From Chimonanthus salicifolius (lineage: Eukaryota; Streptophyta; Magnoliopsida; Laurales; Calycanthaceae): a DNA stretch of 64,000 nt. A program made the position numbers and the translations under genes. A model generated the notes under the pieces. The model was given only the letters and a program-made list of their open reading frames with translations. It did no database searches and had not been told where the DNA came from. Shown here in pieces: positions 1 through 10,187 of this stretch (position 1 is its first letter; each line of letters starts with the position of its first letter). Where the stretch lies: assembly GCA_013350335.1 (NCBI GenBank), contig CM023539.1:42580631-42644630 (forward strand). Direction: 5' to 3'.

Positions 1-180
1 ACAAGATGGGGAGGAGGCTTTCGCTATGGAAGGGTAAGTAGTACTTTCCGATTGGCGGCAGGATTATTCTTATTAAGGTTGTTCTATGTATCCTCCCAGT
101 ATATTTCCTTAGTGTTTTTAAATGTCTAGTGGCTGTGATTAATAAGTTAGAAAGGAACAAAGGCACTTTTTGTGTAATGA
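1..180 (+). mobile_element. LINE fragment, end of reverse transcriptase
   Basis: The + strand reads, with stops, a peptide of the type GRRLSLWKGK...PIGGRIILIKVVL..LPVYFLSVFK, the conserved end of the reverse transcriptase of plant L1-type LINEs. It is cut by the window edge and abuts an oppositely oriented LINE piece at about 200. It is a decayed fragment, not a working gene. Confidence 0.6.
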
Positions 181-199
181 TGATAGGGAAAAAATGTAC

Positions 200-960
200 A
201 TTGAACTTGAATTGTCCCTATGGTGGTGGTGTCCTGGTGGTAGACTTTTTGGTTCTTTTAGCGACTCCCATCATTGAGCCGTCCCAATATTGATAGAAGT
301 CCATTATCTTGGCTCCTATGAAGGCTTTTCCTGACAAGGGCCATGTGCATAACCTCCATTTGGATTTCTGGTATAATTTCTCAATCCTCTGCTCCTTATA
401 TTGAAGCACTCTGGCATTCCTCTCCTTCCAGATGGTCCACAAGATTGCTGCAGGGTATTGTATTCCAAGCCATTTTCCTTTTGGAATTAAGGCATGGGAT
501 GGACTATGAATGCATCACCCCAGTGCAGGTATTATCAAGTACCCACGGTATTCCCATGAGAATAAGAAAAAATTTCCACATATGAATCGGAATGGGGCAT
601 TTCAAGAAGAGATGGTCCTCATCTTCTTTTGCTTGGCTGCATAAGGGACATTGGACGTCATCATCTGAATTGAGTAGGCCTCTCCTTTTTAAGGTTGATC
701 TAGTCAGGGTCTTTCCTTTTAGTACGCACCACACAAAGGCCTTTACTCTTGGAGGGGCTAGATTCTTCCATGCGAGTCCCAGGAGCAAGACATCGTTACT
801 CAAGTGGCTTGCCCTCCCTACCATTGATCTAACCGAGAAGGCTCTAGAGGATTCCCCTGTCCAAATTGATTCATCCCTTGTGGTGATCTCATTGCAGTCA
901 TGACGTTCCATGCTTCCCTTTCAGAGGATCCTAATCCTCAGACGTTTTGCTTGCTTGACT
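200..960 (-). mobile_element. LINE fragment, zf-RVT domain
   Basis: Minus-strand translation gives WTGESSRAFSVRS...WKNLAPPRVKAFVW...GKTLTRSTLKRRGL...CPLCSQAKEDEDHLFLKC, the zinc-binding domain (zf-RVT, CxxC...HxxxxC) that follows the reverse transcriptase in plant LINEs, then in another frame the tail motif WTIWKERNARVLQ. The frame changes near 504 and the RNase H part is missing, so this is a decayed 5'- and 3'-truncated copy. Confidence 0.7.
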
Positions 961-1325
961 ACAATATGGCTCACGGTCGATATGAGCATCCCCCTCTACA
1001 GAAAACATCGACAACAACTAGTATCAACACACAATATCACCACCATAATCATCTTCCCTTGAAGGAAGCTAAAAAGATACACATTTGCTAATGAACTCAC
1101 GATCGCACTGACTCCTCCACGGGTGCCGAAATGTCTGTTTGAGTTGTAAACACACACAAAAAAAAATATCGCAAAGCTTGTTTCTTTATATGTTTCTTAA
1201 GATAGTAGAATTATTCCTCTTGTTCACCAAAACTAGCTTTTAAATTGCCATCTTTCTCCATGTCTTTCAAATTCTACTTCCTCCTCATCCTGTTCTTCTT
1301 TTTCTTCCTATTTGCTCTCCTCCCC

Positions 1326-1330
<5 letters not shown>

Positions 1331-1371
<41 letters not shown>
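1331..1371 (+). repeat. (CT)n microsatellite
   Basis: About 20 uninterrupted CT units inside a pyrimidine-rich stretch (1250-1420). It lies between LINE pieces and has no visible link to a gene. Confidence 0.95.
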
Positions 1372-1373
<2 letters not shown>

Positions 1374-1525
1374 CTGCCCCTTCTCATCCCCTTTACCCCT
1401 TTTTTCTTTCTTTTCCCTTCAATCATAATTCCATGATAGAAGGGATTCTATTGCTCAATCTCATAATCCATCAAATTTCTTTTAAAAGAGAGAGCACCCA
1501 TACCAACCCCTTTCCCACCAACAAA

Positions 1526-1849
1526 TGGTATCAGAGCACGGTTCAATTCTCGGTTGCGGGTGTGTTTATGGACAGTGTCAGGGACGACTCTGGTCTTAAG
1601 GGGGGGGTGGATTGTAATACCCCTGTTTGTGGAGGAGTGTATGCAAGGAGAGAAAAGCGCCAGGGAGTGCTGGAATGTCCCATACCGCCAGTGAGAGTTG
1701 GAGTGCTGGGATATATAAGTTGGAATACTCCCTCCTTCTAGCACAAGGCCTTTTGGGAGCAACCTTAGGTTAGCTTGCCAATGCAAAGTCATGTGGGCCC
1801 CTGTGAACCGAAAGTGGATAATATTGTGCTGGCGGGACGAGGCGTTACA
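1526..1849 (+). mobile_element. LTR fragment with tRNA-iMet primer site (TRIM-like)
   Basis: TGGTATCAGAGCA at 1526-1538 matches the plant tRNA-iMet primer-binding site. A short internal segment follows, then a purine tract (about 1599-1612, G-rich) and an LTR-like block from 1613 to 1849 that starts TGTAATACCCC and ends GGCGTTACA, giving the inverted TGTAA/TTACA ends expected of an LTR. The left LTR is not recognisable. The right edge at 1850 is directly followed by LINE coding sequence, so the element probably inserted into the LINE. It is too short to code for anything. Confidence 0.5.
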
Positions 1850-2115
1850 TGGTATCTGTGAGGAAATTATTGCGGCTTCTAGTGGTGAATCTCCTGCCCC
1901 CAATTCTCTTACTTTCAAAGTTTTGAATGAGGATCAAGCAGTCTTTAGAGTATCTCTTTGAGGAGAAGGAGGTGAAAAATGCAGTTTGGCAGTTGGGTGA
2001 AGATAGAGCTCGGGGCCCGGATGGTTATCCTATGATCTTCTTTATATATTTTTGGGATTTGGTCCAGCTGGAGGTCTTAGCTTTTGTTCATGTGTTGTTT
2101 TGATAGGGGTATCAT
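1850..2115 (+). mobile_element. LINE fragment, start of reverse transcriptase
   Basis: One + frame reads LFEEKEVKNAVWQLGEDRARGPDGYPMIFFIYFWDLV (split here by position: EEKEVKNAVWQLG about 1957-1998; RARGPDGYPMIFF about 2006-2045). This is the fingers region of plant LINE reverse transcriptase, with its GPDG motif. The copy ends at a T-run where an antisense LINE begins. Confidence 0.7.
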
Positions 2116-2119
2116 TTCC

Positions 2120-3175
2120 CAATATATTTTTTTTGAAAGGTAACTTCATTGATAAAAAAAAAAGGGGGGGAACACAACGAGGCTAAAGAACAATAGCCCA
2201 ACAAGGGAATACAAAAGGCAACCCCCCAATTACATAATAGAATTAATGGACTCCGATTCCAATGATAGCCCCTGCTTGGCCATTGCATCTGCAGCTGAGT
2301 TAGCTGACCGAGGAACCCAAGCAATCTTAAAGTCAAAAGAGTCAATAGAATGACAAATCCTCTCAAATTTGTCTAGATAAAGCCAGAGACAAAGATCCCA
2401 CCATCCAACCCACCACCACCATAGAGTCTCCTTCCACCAAGCTTCCTCGAACCCCTAACTTTTCCAGCTCCAAGATATCCCCTTCAAATTTCAAACAATC
2501 CGCCTCTATTACCATCCCATTAGGAAGTGGGCTAGCAAAAGATCTCAAGATATTCTCTAACTCATTGGTAATCACCCCACCATAACCAGCATAACCGATC
2601 TCACGCATATAACTACCATCAAAATTGAGCTTTAGAAGCCCAATTGGAGGAGGAGACGAAGGAACAAGAGTCCTTAGAATTACAGGACACCTTGAAGAAT
2701 CCACCGAAGCCCACTCCTTGCAAACATCAGACACAGAGATACCTCAGATCTGGGTCGAACCAACCATCCACCAAGTTGCACAAAGCTTAATCAAATCTAT
2801 AAGGTTGAAAAGAGAACCAACCGGTTCCTTGAAATATCCTGTGATTTTTTTCCAACCAAATAGACCAAACAATACTTAAGGTCGTCACTTTCCAAAGATT
2901 TCGCCAAAAGGAGCTCTTAGATAGCACAATGTCTTCATTAAATAAATCACACCAAGATTGAGGAAGACTATGAAACACCCAACAACTGCAAGAAATGCTT
3001 CTAAATGCTATTAGAGAGACTGCAATGAAGAAGCAAGTGATTCACCGATTCCTCATCAGACAAGGCACAAAGGACATGCATTAACAATGAACATCCTCCT
3101 TCTCAGATAGGCCTGTCTTTGCATAACCAACTTTTAAGACAAATTGCAGAGCTTGGATCTCGCCTACTTTAGATC
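2120..3175 (-). mobile_element. LINE 3' end: zf-RVT, RNase H and A-tail
   Basis: Read on the minus strand from about 3175 down: a zf-RVT remnant (CALSDEESVNHLLLHC), the linker motif WSIWLEKNHRIF (about 2840), then an RNase H domain from about 2670 with LKLNFDGSYMREIG...GGVI and later LVEGDSMVVVGWMVG. It ends in an A-tail seen as T/A runs at 2125-2160. This is a 5'-truncated antisense LINE that landed inside + strand LINE sequence (parts at 1850-2115 and from 3180 on). Frames are broken. Confidence 0.75.
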
Positions 3176-3179
3176 ATGT

Positions 3180-6100
3180 TTCTTCTCCCTTGACCTCTCA
3201 ATGGGTCTAGGGCAAAGCATCAAGAAATTGACATGCTTATGATTCAGGACACTAAATAAGAGGTGATTTGTAAAAATGAAGTTGGTTTTTGTTTTCGGGG
3301 AAGGGGGGGTGCATTGGTTGTGTGCTTCCTTAGTGGGTGCTTGAGGTTCGTTTCCTTTTTATTTGGGTTGGTTTGAAATGAGACCTTGTGGAGGATAATG
3401 TTCAGTTTAGAATTGCTTTTGTTCGTTTGAAATGTGAGGCTTCAGGCTTTAGCACTTTATAGAGATGTGTATAGGCCAAATGAATATGCCAAAGACGTAT
3501 TTTTTGGGAAGATTTAAATGGTTGCAAGAGTAATTCCTTTATCTTTTGGTGTATTGAGGAGATTTCAAATATGGTTAAATTTCCTCATGAAAAAGGGAAT
3601 TGTTGCTCTTCTTGTAAAACTGGCAGAATTCTCAACTTCATTGAGGAGAACAAGCTTGTTGATATTTAGATGTTTGCGGGAAGATTTACTTGGTCTTCTT
3701 TAGAAGCACGTGGTGATGTTTCACCTAGATAGATTTTTCTCTCATCAATGGATAGATGCTTTTAAGGATGTTGAGCAGGTTAGGTTGCCGAAGAAGTTGT
3801 CAGTTCGTTTCCTGGTTCTTATAAACACTAATATGGTTAGTTGAGGGCCTTAACCTTTCATATTTAACAAATCATGCTTGGACGTTCCAGGTCTTATGGA
3901 TCTGGTTAGGGAATGGTGGGGCCAATTTCAAGTTCAAAGTTAGGTTGGCTTGGTGCTCCATTTGAAGTTGCAATCATCAATAAAGAGGTGAAGAATACTT
4001 TCATTATACTGATCCACAAGAGGGAGGGGCCAAATGAGTTCTCACACTATTGACCTATCAACTTATTGGATGTATATACAAACTAGTCATTTCTGAGCTG
4101 TTGGCAAACAGACTTAGGTTGGTTCTCCTAAGCATCATTGGTGAGACTCAATGTGCCTTCATCAGTGATTGGCAAATCCTTGATGGTGTTCTCATAGCTA
4201 ATGAATTAATCCACATGAAGAGGATGGTATTCTCTTAAAGGTTGATATGAAAGGGTTGTGATCATATTGAGTGGGCTTCAATTGATTTCTTACTCCATAA
4301 GAGGGGTTTTGTTGCTAAATGGAGATTGTGGATGAAGGTGAGTTTGCAGGATGCTTCGTATTTGGTTCTTATTGATGGTTACCCTTGCACTCCCTCTATC
4401 TCCTTTCTTTTTTCTTTTCACTTTGGTGGTTAAAGGCTTCTACAACTTAGTGTTGAAAGCTACATGGATTGGTGTGGTTAAGTGTCTGAGGGGGGAAGGG
4501 GTGATACTCCAATCACCCCATGAATTGGTTATTCCTAAACGAGTCATGCCATTATTATCTCCCATTTGCAATTTGTGGTGATCAGGAGGCATCAAGCTAT
4601 AAAGGCCAAAAGTGTTTCTTGATATGGCTTTTGATGGGTTGTGAAAAATAAATATTGATGAAAGCTAGTTAGTCTTTTCATCTCCAAAGTAGCTATCCAT
4701 AACACCATCCGGGGGTTTCACATCTATCATACGGATCTTGACTTTCACCACCTCCAATTTGTAGACAACACCATCATTTTTAGCAAGGCCTTTGAAGACT
4801 ATTTGTTGAATCTCCAGCCCTTCTTAGGTGGTTTGAGCTTTCCTCTAGTCTTCGTATCAATCTCCAAAGGGCTAACTGGCATCTTGGGTTGCAAAATGGG
4901 CTCTCTCCTTTTCACATACTTTGGCCTTCGTTTTTGCATCAGGACTCCTTGTCAAGCCATGTTGAATCGGATTATTAAAAAGTTTCGAAAAGGCTTGCTT
5001 CTTGGGGAAAATAACTTTTGCTTGGTGGCCACATCACCCTGTTGAAGTTTGTCCTCTTTCCTCTCCTGATTTATTTCCTCTTGGTGTTCAAATGCCCCAA
5101 ATCTATGAACTTTTTTTTTTTTGAAATGGTAACAAGCATATTATTAAAAAAAGAAAGGGAGTATGAAAGGAGTACAAAGGGATGGTATGAGAGACTTATT
5201 CCACAATACATCCTAAAACAATCCACAATATCTGCACTACACTGCAATACAAGTAAGAACCCATTAAAAGTAACAATTATTAAATATCAGCAACAATATC
5301 TTCTCTACACTCCTATTTTGGCAAGAAAATCGGCCAACCCATTATCAAACCTCCTGACATAACTGAAGGACAATATCACCTTGGAGCATTGATCCCTAAT
5401 CTTTCTCACCTCCACAATCAACCTCCATGGTGGTATTTTCCTCCCACAAGCCCATCTGATTGCACTCATCAAATTCCTTTCAATAACCCCCATGTCTAGC
5501 CCATGGGAACAAAGTTCTCTTGATCCCTAACAACTAAGTGTCACTTGAATCCCTTGTACCCACTGATTCTAAGAAAATATAAAATCTTCTCACCTTTTTA
5601 TTATGAAATACTCCCCCAATGCCAATTGACTTTTGTTTACCCCTCATTACGCCCCCAATATGTGATCAAAGCCATTGAGAAGATTGACCATGTTTTTTTA
5701 AGAGGTGATTTTGAATATTCTAAATGACCATCTGGTTGTGCGGATCAATGTGTTTTGGTACACCCTCTGGGTTTTTGGCATTAACCTATTATTGGCATCA
5801 ATTTTGCCCTTTTTTCCAAATGGCTCTAGAAATTAGGCACTAGCAATAACAAGCTATGGAGACTCTGGTCATCCGAAAATATGATGTAGGTTATCTCGGT
5901 TGGATTGTGAAACGTCATCCTTGGAAAACCTCTAGCATGTGGTACTCCATCAGTGCTTGTGAACAAAATTCAAAGAGGGCATTTGACTTGTTGTGGGTAA
6001 TGGTTTTTGCATCAGCTTTGGAATGATCTTTGGTGTGTTCCCTTTCCTCTTGCTACTAGGTTTCCTTCTTTGCATTGTCTTCCATTGGCTTCCAAGCCTC

Positions 6101-6805
6101 TACTACGAATTGCTTTGATCTCCACAGTGACAAGTGAGTTGGAGCATTCATTTTTTGTAGAAATTTCTCTAATGTTGAAATGGAGGTCTTCTCCAATGTC
6201 CTCCTGTTGAGTGGTGTTGACATTAGGGGGATTAAGGAAGACTCTAGGCTTTCAGTTCATCATCAGGTATTTTCTTAGTCAAGTCCAACTTTGAGTAGAT
6301 TTGTCACAAAACTGATCATCCCACGGTGAACTTAGCCATTTGACACTTCAAGTGCTACCTCGTGTACTTGTCTTCAATTGGATTGCTAGCCTTGGTAAGA
6401 TCTCGCGTGTCACAACTTTAGAAAAAAGGCATTGTATCATGGTCAATGCTTTCCTTCTCTCTCATTGTTGGGGATGTTGATCACTTGCTCCTTCATTGTT
6501 TTTATTTTTTAACCTCAAAGGTGTGGAATTTTGTCCTCCAACTTTTCAACTTGAACTGAGTAATGCTAAAATCCTTTGCAATCTATGTTCTTTCTTGGTG
6601 ATCCTATGTTGCTATTCTCCGTACACTTGCCTTTTTTGCAATATTTTGGACCTTTTGGTGGGAAAAAGACAACCATGTTTTTGGGACAAATCTGAAGATT
6701 CTACCTCCATAGCTCTCTTTGTGCAAGCCAAGTGCTTCTCCTAGACTTCTACATTTATACCAAGTTACATGGGTACGAGCATGAGTGGCAATGTCCAACA
6801 TGAGT
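3180..6805 (+). mobile_element. Long decayed LINE: endonuclease, RT, zf-RVT
   Basis: A single + strand LINE can be followed through frameshifts: endonuclease start (GSRAKHQEIDMLMIQDTK, about 3210-3255) and endonuclease end (FIEENKLVDI...AGRFTWSS, about 3640-3700); reverse transcriptase (DGVLIANELIHMKR about 4180, LQFVDNTIIFS about 4755 in place of the FADD box, GCKMGSLLFTYFGL about 4890); the C-terminal region (VIKAIEKIDHVFLRGD about 5660); and zf-RVT (VDHLLLHC about 6475). It carries many stops and is interrupted by an antisense LINE at 5108-5525. It is dead. Confidence 0.75.
5108..5525 (-). mobile_element. Nested LINE 3' end (RNase H)
   Basis: The minus strand reads IRWACGRKIPPWRLIVEVRK (about 5405-5465) and VRRFDNGLADFLAKIGV (about 5305-5355), the C-terminal half of the LINE RNase H domain, ending in a T-run at 5109-5120 that is the A-tail. 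It sits inside the longer + strand LINE, so it inserted later. Confidence 0.75.
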
Positions 6806-7400
6806 ATGAAGTGTTAGACACAACGGCTCCAAAAAAAATAGGACATGGGGACACGACACCATATTTAGATAAAATTAAATCAAAATTTTATTTTAAATAA
6901 AAATAAGGTAGAAAACACTTTTTAGAAAATTTTATACTAGTTTTACTCTAAATATTTACGTGACAAATATTTTGATATTCTAATTAGGATTTAGGAGGGG
7001 AAATGTATTTTAATATTTTAGTCATCTTAGAAAATAATGTTAGAAAGCACTAAAATAGTTCATAAAGAAAGGGTACAAGTGTCTAGAAGTGGTTGATATG
7101 GGTGCAAATGTCTACAGGGTACATCACAAATTTTGAAGTGTCCATGCAACGTAGTTTAAAGAGTTCCAAGGAATCCCAAAATGTACCTATTCTGAGCTTG
7201 GAGAGCATTGGCGTCAACTAATTGCATTTCAATTGTCTTTGTCCCATCATCCATCTCTTGTATTCTTACTTGTGGTGTCCTTGTTTCTTGTTGCAGGTTT
7301 ATTTGGATGCTTTTCTAGCATCCTTTCCCTTGTAAACTTTTGATGTACTTTTTCTGCTTCTTATCAATTTATTTTATTACCACTTCGGGAAAAAAGAAAA
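6806..7400 (+). other. AT-rich stretch and LINE 3' UTR-like tail
   Basis: 6840-7180 is AT-rich with no frame or repeat end that I recognise. 7200-7400 resembles a LINE 3' end (C/T-rich text, then TTATCAATTTATTTTATTACC and an A-rich end at 7389-7410) and may be the tail of the long LINE upstream. Confidence 0.35.
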
Positions 7401-8087
7401 AAGAAATAGAAGAGAAAACTATATGGTGAATTACAACCTTTCTGGTATGAGAGGATCCATAAAGAATTGCGAGGGGAAAATCACAAAATTTTCATGCTGT
7501 TTGGATTGGAAGATCAACCTATAAAATTTTAGAAATTAATGAAAGGCATGCTATTTATGTAGATTTTATATATCTTGTTCTTAATAATTGGAGTTGATGC
7601 AAAGCTAGTAGTCAAGGCACAAGGTGTAGTTGAGTGGTGAAGTGATCTTGGAGCCTAAGGCTAGAGTGCATGCCTAGAATGAGCGTAATTTTGTTTAGTG
7701 CCTTATTTAAAAAAATTGGAGTATGTGTATACTTTACAAAGTTGTGTCTTTTACAAATCAATATTAACAAAATACAATGTCATCTTAAACAATTGAAGAA
7801 CTTTTTTTGGACATACGGGATCATTGGTTGGATGACTTTGTATTTTCTTTTCTTTTCATTGGGTTCATTACTCTTGAATCAATTTTTTTATCTTCTCCTT
7901 TTGGACCTTTTTTTTTTTTTTAATGAAAATTCATGTTACTACTCAAAAAAAAAACATTGAAGAACATAGGTAGTGGTGCTTCAAACATACTAAACAAATA
8001 TATATATCGAAAGGTTATTAAACAATATTATTATGTATGGACAAGTATATTATACACCAAGTCACTGTACTAAAGTAGTGGTAGTAG
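7401..8087. other. AT-rich intergenic DNA
   Basis: No gene, RNA or clear repeat structure seen. T- and A-homopolymers at 7909-7922 and 7944-7953 hint at an old retroposon tail. Confidence 0.4.
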
Positions 8088-8345
8088 TTTCATCATCATC
8101 ATCATCAAAGGCCAAAATCCCATCTATCTGGGTTTAGCTTTCCAAGTTCTATTTCTCTAGTTAACCTGTAATAAACCATACAACCAAGCACTCCACTATC
8201 ATATCTTTCATTATCTTTTTCCTCCATGTTTTCAATGGTTTATCCCTCCTAGTACTTGCAACTTGCAACCTCTCAACTTTGTGTTGTGGTTGTCTCTAAT
8301 CTCCTACTTACTTAACTAAACCACCTTAAATGAGTTTTTTCAATT
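8088..8345 (-). mobile_element. RTE-type LINE 3' fragment, copy 1
   Basis: A (TCA)n run at 8090-8107 is, on the minus strand, the (TGA)n 3' end typical of RTE LINEs. It is preceded on that strand by AAACCCAGATAGATGGGATT and a decayed coding tail equal in order to the copy at 8485-8760. Confidence 0.65.
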
Positions 8346-8484
8346 TGTCGTCTATAGATGCTATTTTTAGATTGTCCCTAATGCAATCATTTCTAATTAA
8401 AGTTTGTAATTAAGTATCACTAGCTAAGAATTCATATTAGCTAAGACACATAATTGTTATTCTTATAATAGAAAATAGAAAGGA

Positions 8485-8760
8485 TTCATCATCATCTAAG
8501 CCAAAATCTCATTTATCTGGATTTGGCTTTTTGAGATCTAGTTCTCCATTTAACCCTATCATATACCATACAATCATACACCCCACTATCAACCATGTCT
8601 TTCTTTATCCCTACCCTCCATGTTTTCAGTGGTCTACCCTTCCTTGTACCTGCTACTTGTAACCTCTTAAAACTTTGAGTAGGGGTTGTCTCTGATCTTC
8701 TACTCACACACCCATACCACCTTGAGTGAGTTTCTCTCCATTTGTCATTAGCTGGGGGTT
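8485..8760 (-). mobile_element. RTE-type LINE 3' fragment, copy 2
   Basis: The minus strand codes SRRSETTPTQSFKRLQVAG (about 8650-8706) and KGRPLKTWRVGIKKDM (about 8594-8640), the well-conserved C-terminus of plant RTE reverse-transcriptase proteins. It is the second of two 5'-truncated copies lying in the same orientation 140 bases apart. Confidence 0.75.
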
Positions 8761-9078
8761 GTTTTTAACTTTCACTAATGCTATCTTTTCTAGGTATATC
8801 CTAACGTAACATGCACATCTTTATCATCCTAACTTTGTCTACTTGTAGAAGATTTTATTTTAACAACCAAACAGTAAATAAGGCCAGTCACCTTCGAACT
8901 AGGTGCAAAATGCACCTAGTCAGAGGTGCAAACCCAAGTGCATCTAAGGCATGCCTTTGACTGCTATCATGCAAAGAATACATTAGCGGGATGAAGGGCA
9001 GATTGAAGGGCCATGTAAATCTTCTCTCTATGATTATCCCTATTTTTTTGCATAGTTGTTGAAATAAAACATCTAAAT

Positions 9079-9493
9079 TAGGGAGGGCAATGGGCCAAGC
9101 TTGGGTCGGGCTTGTGTTGCACCAAGCCCGAGTCCTGAGCCCGACACGGGCTTGAAAGACAGTCGACCAAGGTCAAGGCACCTGAAACGAAAAAGATTGA
9201 CAGAAAGCCCAAGCCCGATAGGGATGTGCAAAATCTGAGGGAAGGCATTAACATTCTTAAAAAAAAAACTACAAATCATCTAAACAAAAAAAAAAAAAAT
9301 CTAAAAAATAAATGAGCGAATTTGGTAGCAAATGCGTTAAATTGCAGATTCGCTCCTTAATCACATAATCTTAGAAGAAAACATAAAAGTTGAAATCAAA
9401 ATAAAAGCAAAGAGGGCTTCATCAGTCGAAGTGGGTGTCAGACATAAGGAAAATGGAGGGCTTTTGTAGTGAACAGAGGGAAATGATGCGGTG

Positions 9494-9533
<40 letters not shown>

Positions 9534-9739
9534 AGTTACTTAGTTAGTGGGTTAGGCAGAGTACTTAATAAAGGGGAAAAGGAAATAGGGTAAGAGGGAT
9601 ATTTTTAAATAAAAGTAAAAGAAAGAAAAACTTGCATTTAGCCTGTTTGCTATTCGGGCTTAATATAAAGAGTCCAAACCCTCTTCCTTTCGGGCTGGGC
9701 TCTTTGGGTTTGGGTTTTCGGGCCAAATTGCCATCCTTA
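9079..9739. mobile_element. hAT-type non-autonomous element with 8-bp TSD
   Basis: The ends are inverted: TAGGGAGGGCAATGGGCC at the left and GGGCCAAATTGCCATCCTTA at the right. They are flanked by ATCTAAAT (9071-9078) and ATCTAGAT (9740-9747), an 8-bp duplication matching at 7 of 8 positions, the size expected for hAT elements. The body has no transposase. Both ends are full of GGGCT/AGCCC text, and a (GA)n microsatellite lies inside. Confidence 0.75.
9497..9531 (+). repeat. (GA)n microsatellite
   Basis: About 17 GA units inside the hAT-type element 9079-9739. Confidence 0.95.
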
Positions 9740-9747
9740 ATCTAGAT

Positions 9748-10000
9748 TATCTTTAAATGTTATATTATCATGTACTAAGGGAGGCTATTGTGGAGATGGA
9801 TGGCCTTGCTAAATATGGGATGAAAAAATTGGCATGCTGGTGGTGGGGCTATATTTTCTTCTCCCATTCACTGCCTTGTTGTAGAGCGTGCTTTTTACTA
9901 ATTGCAAAATGGTATTTTAGCCTCTTGATTTTATCAATGATATCTTCATTATCTTTAGAAATAAATAAACAAATAGACAAATGGTATGGTTGACCAGCCT
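9748..10000 (+). mobile_element. LINE 3' tail remnant
   Basis: The text reads like the last bases of a LINE (REAIVEMDGLA in one frame; then a T-rich stretch ending ATCAATGATATCTTCATTATC and an A-rich end at 9958-9975). No RNase H motif is visible, so the call is weak. Confidence 0.3.
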
Positions 10001-10187
10001 GTTGGAGACTCATGGTCATTGTCGGCAGGACATGCCGAAAACAGAAAGTTATAATAGAAATTTATTTGGTGCATTCATAAATTTTGTGGTTTGCCTATTT
10101 GGTCAGTTTTACTATTTATCCTTATTATAGGTTAACAGTTAGGTCATCAAGTTCTTGACGCATAATGATATGTTTCCAAATAATCAG

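Noticed and set aside
1245..1436. Open frame rich in Ser-Leu on +
   Set aside because: It is the translation of a (CT)n microsatellite and pyrimidine-rich text, with no protein character.
8880..8950. Repeated AGGTGCA words as a regulatory element
   Set aside because: Only a few short matches; no gene nearby to regulate.
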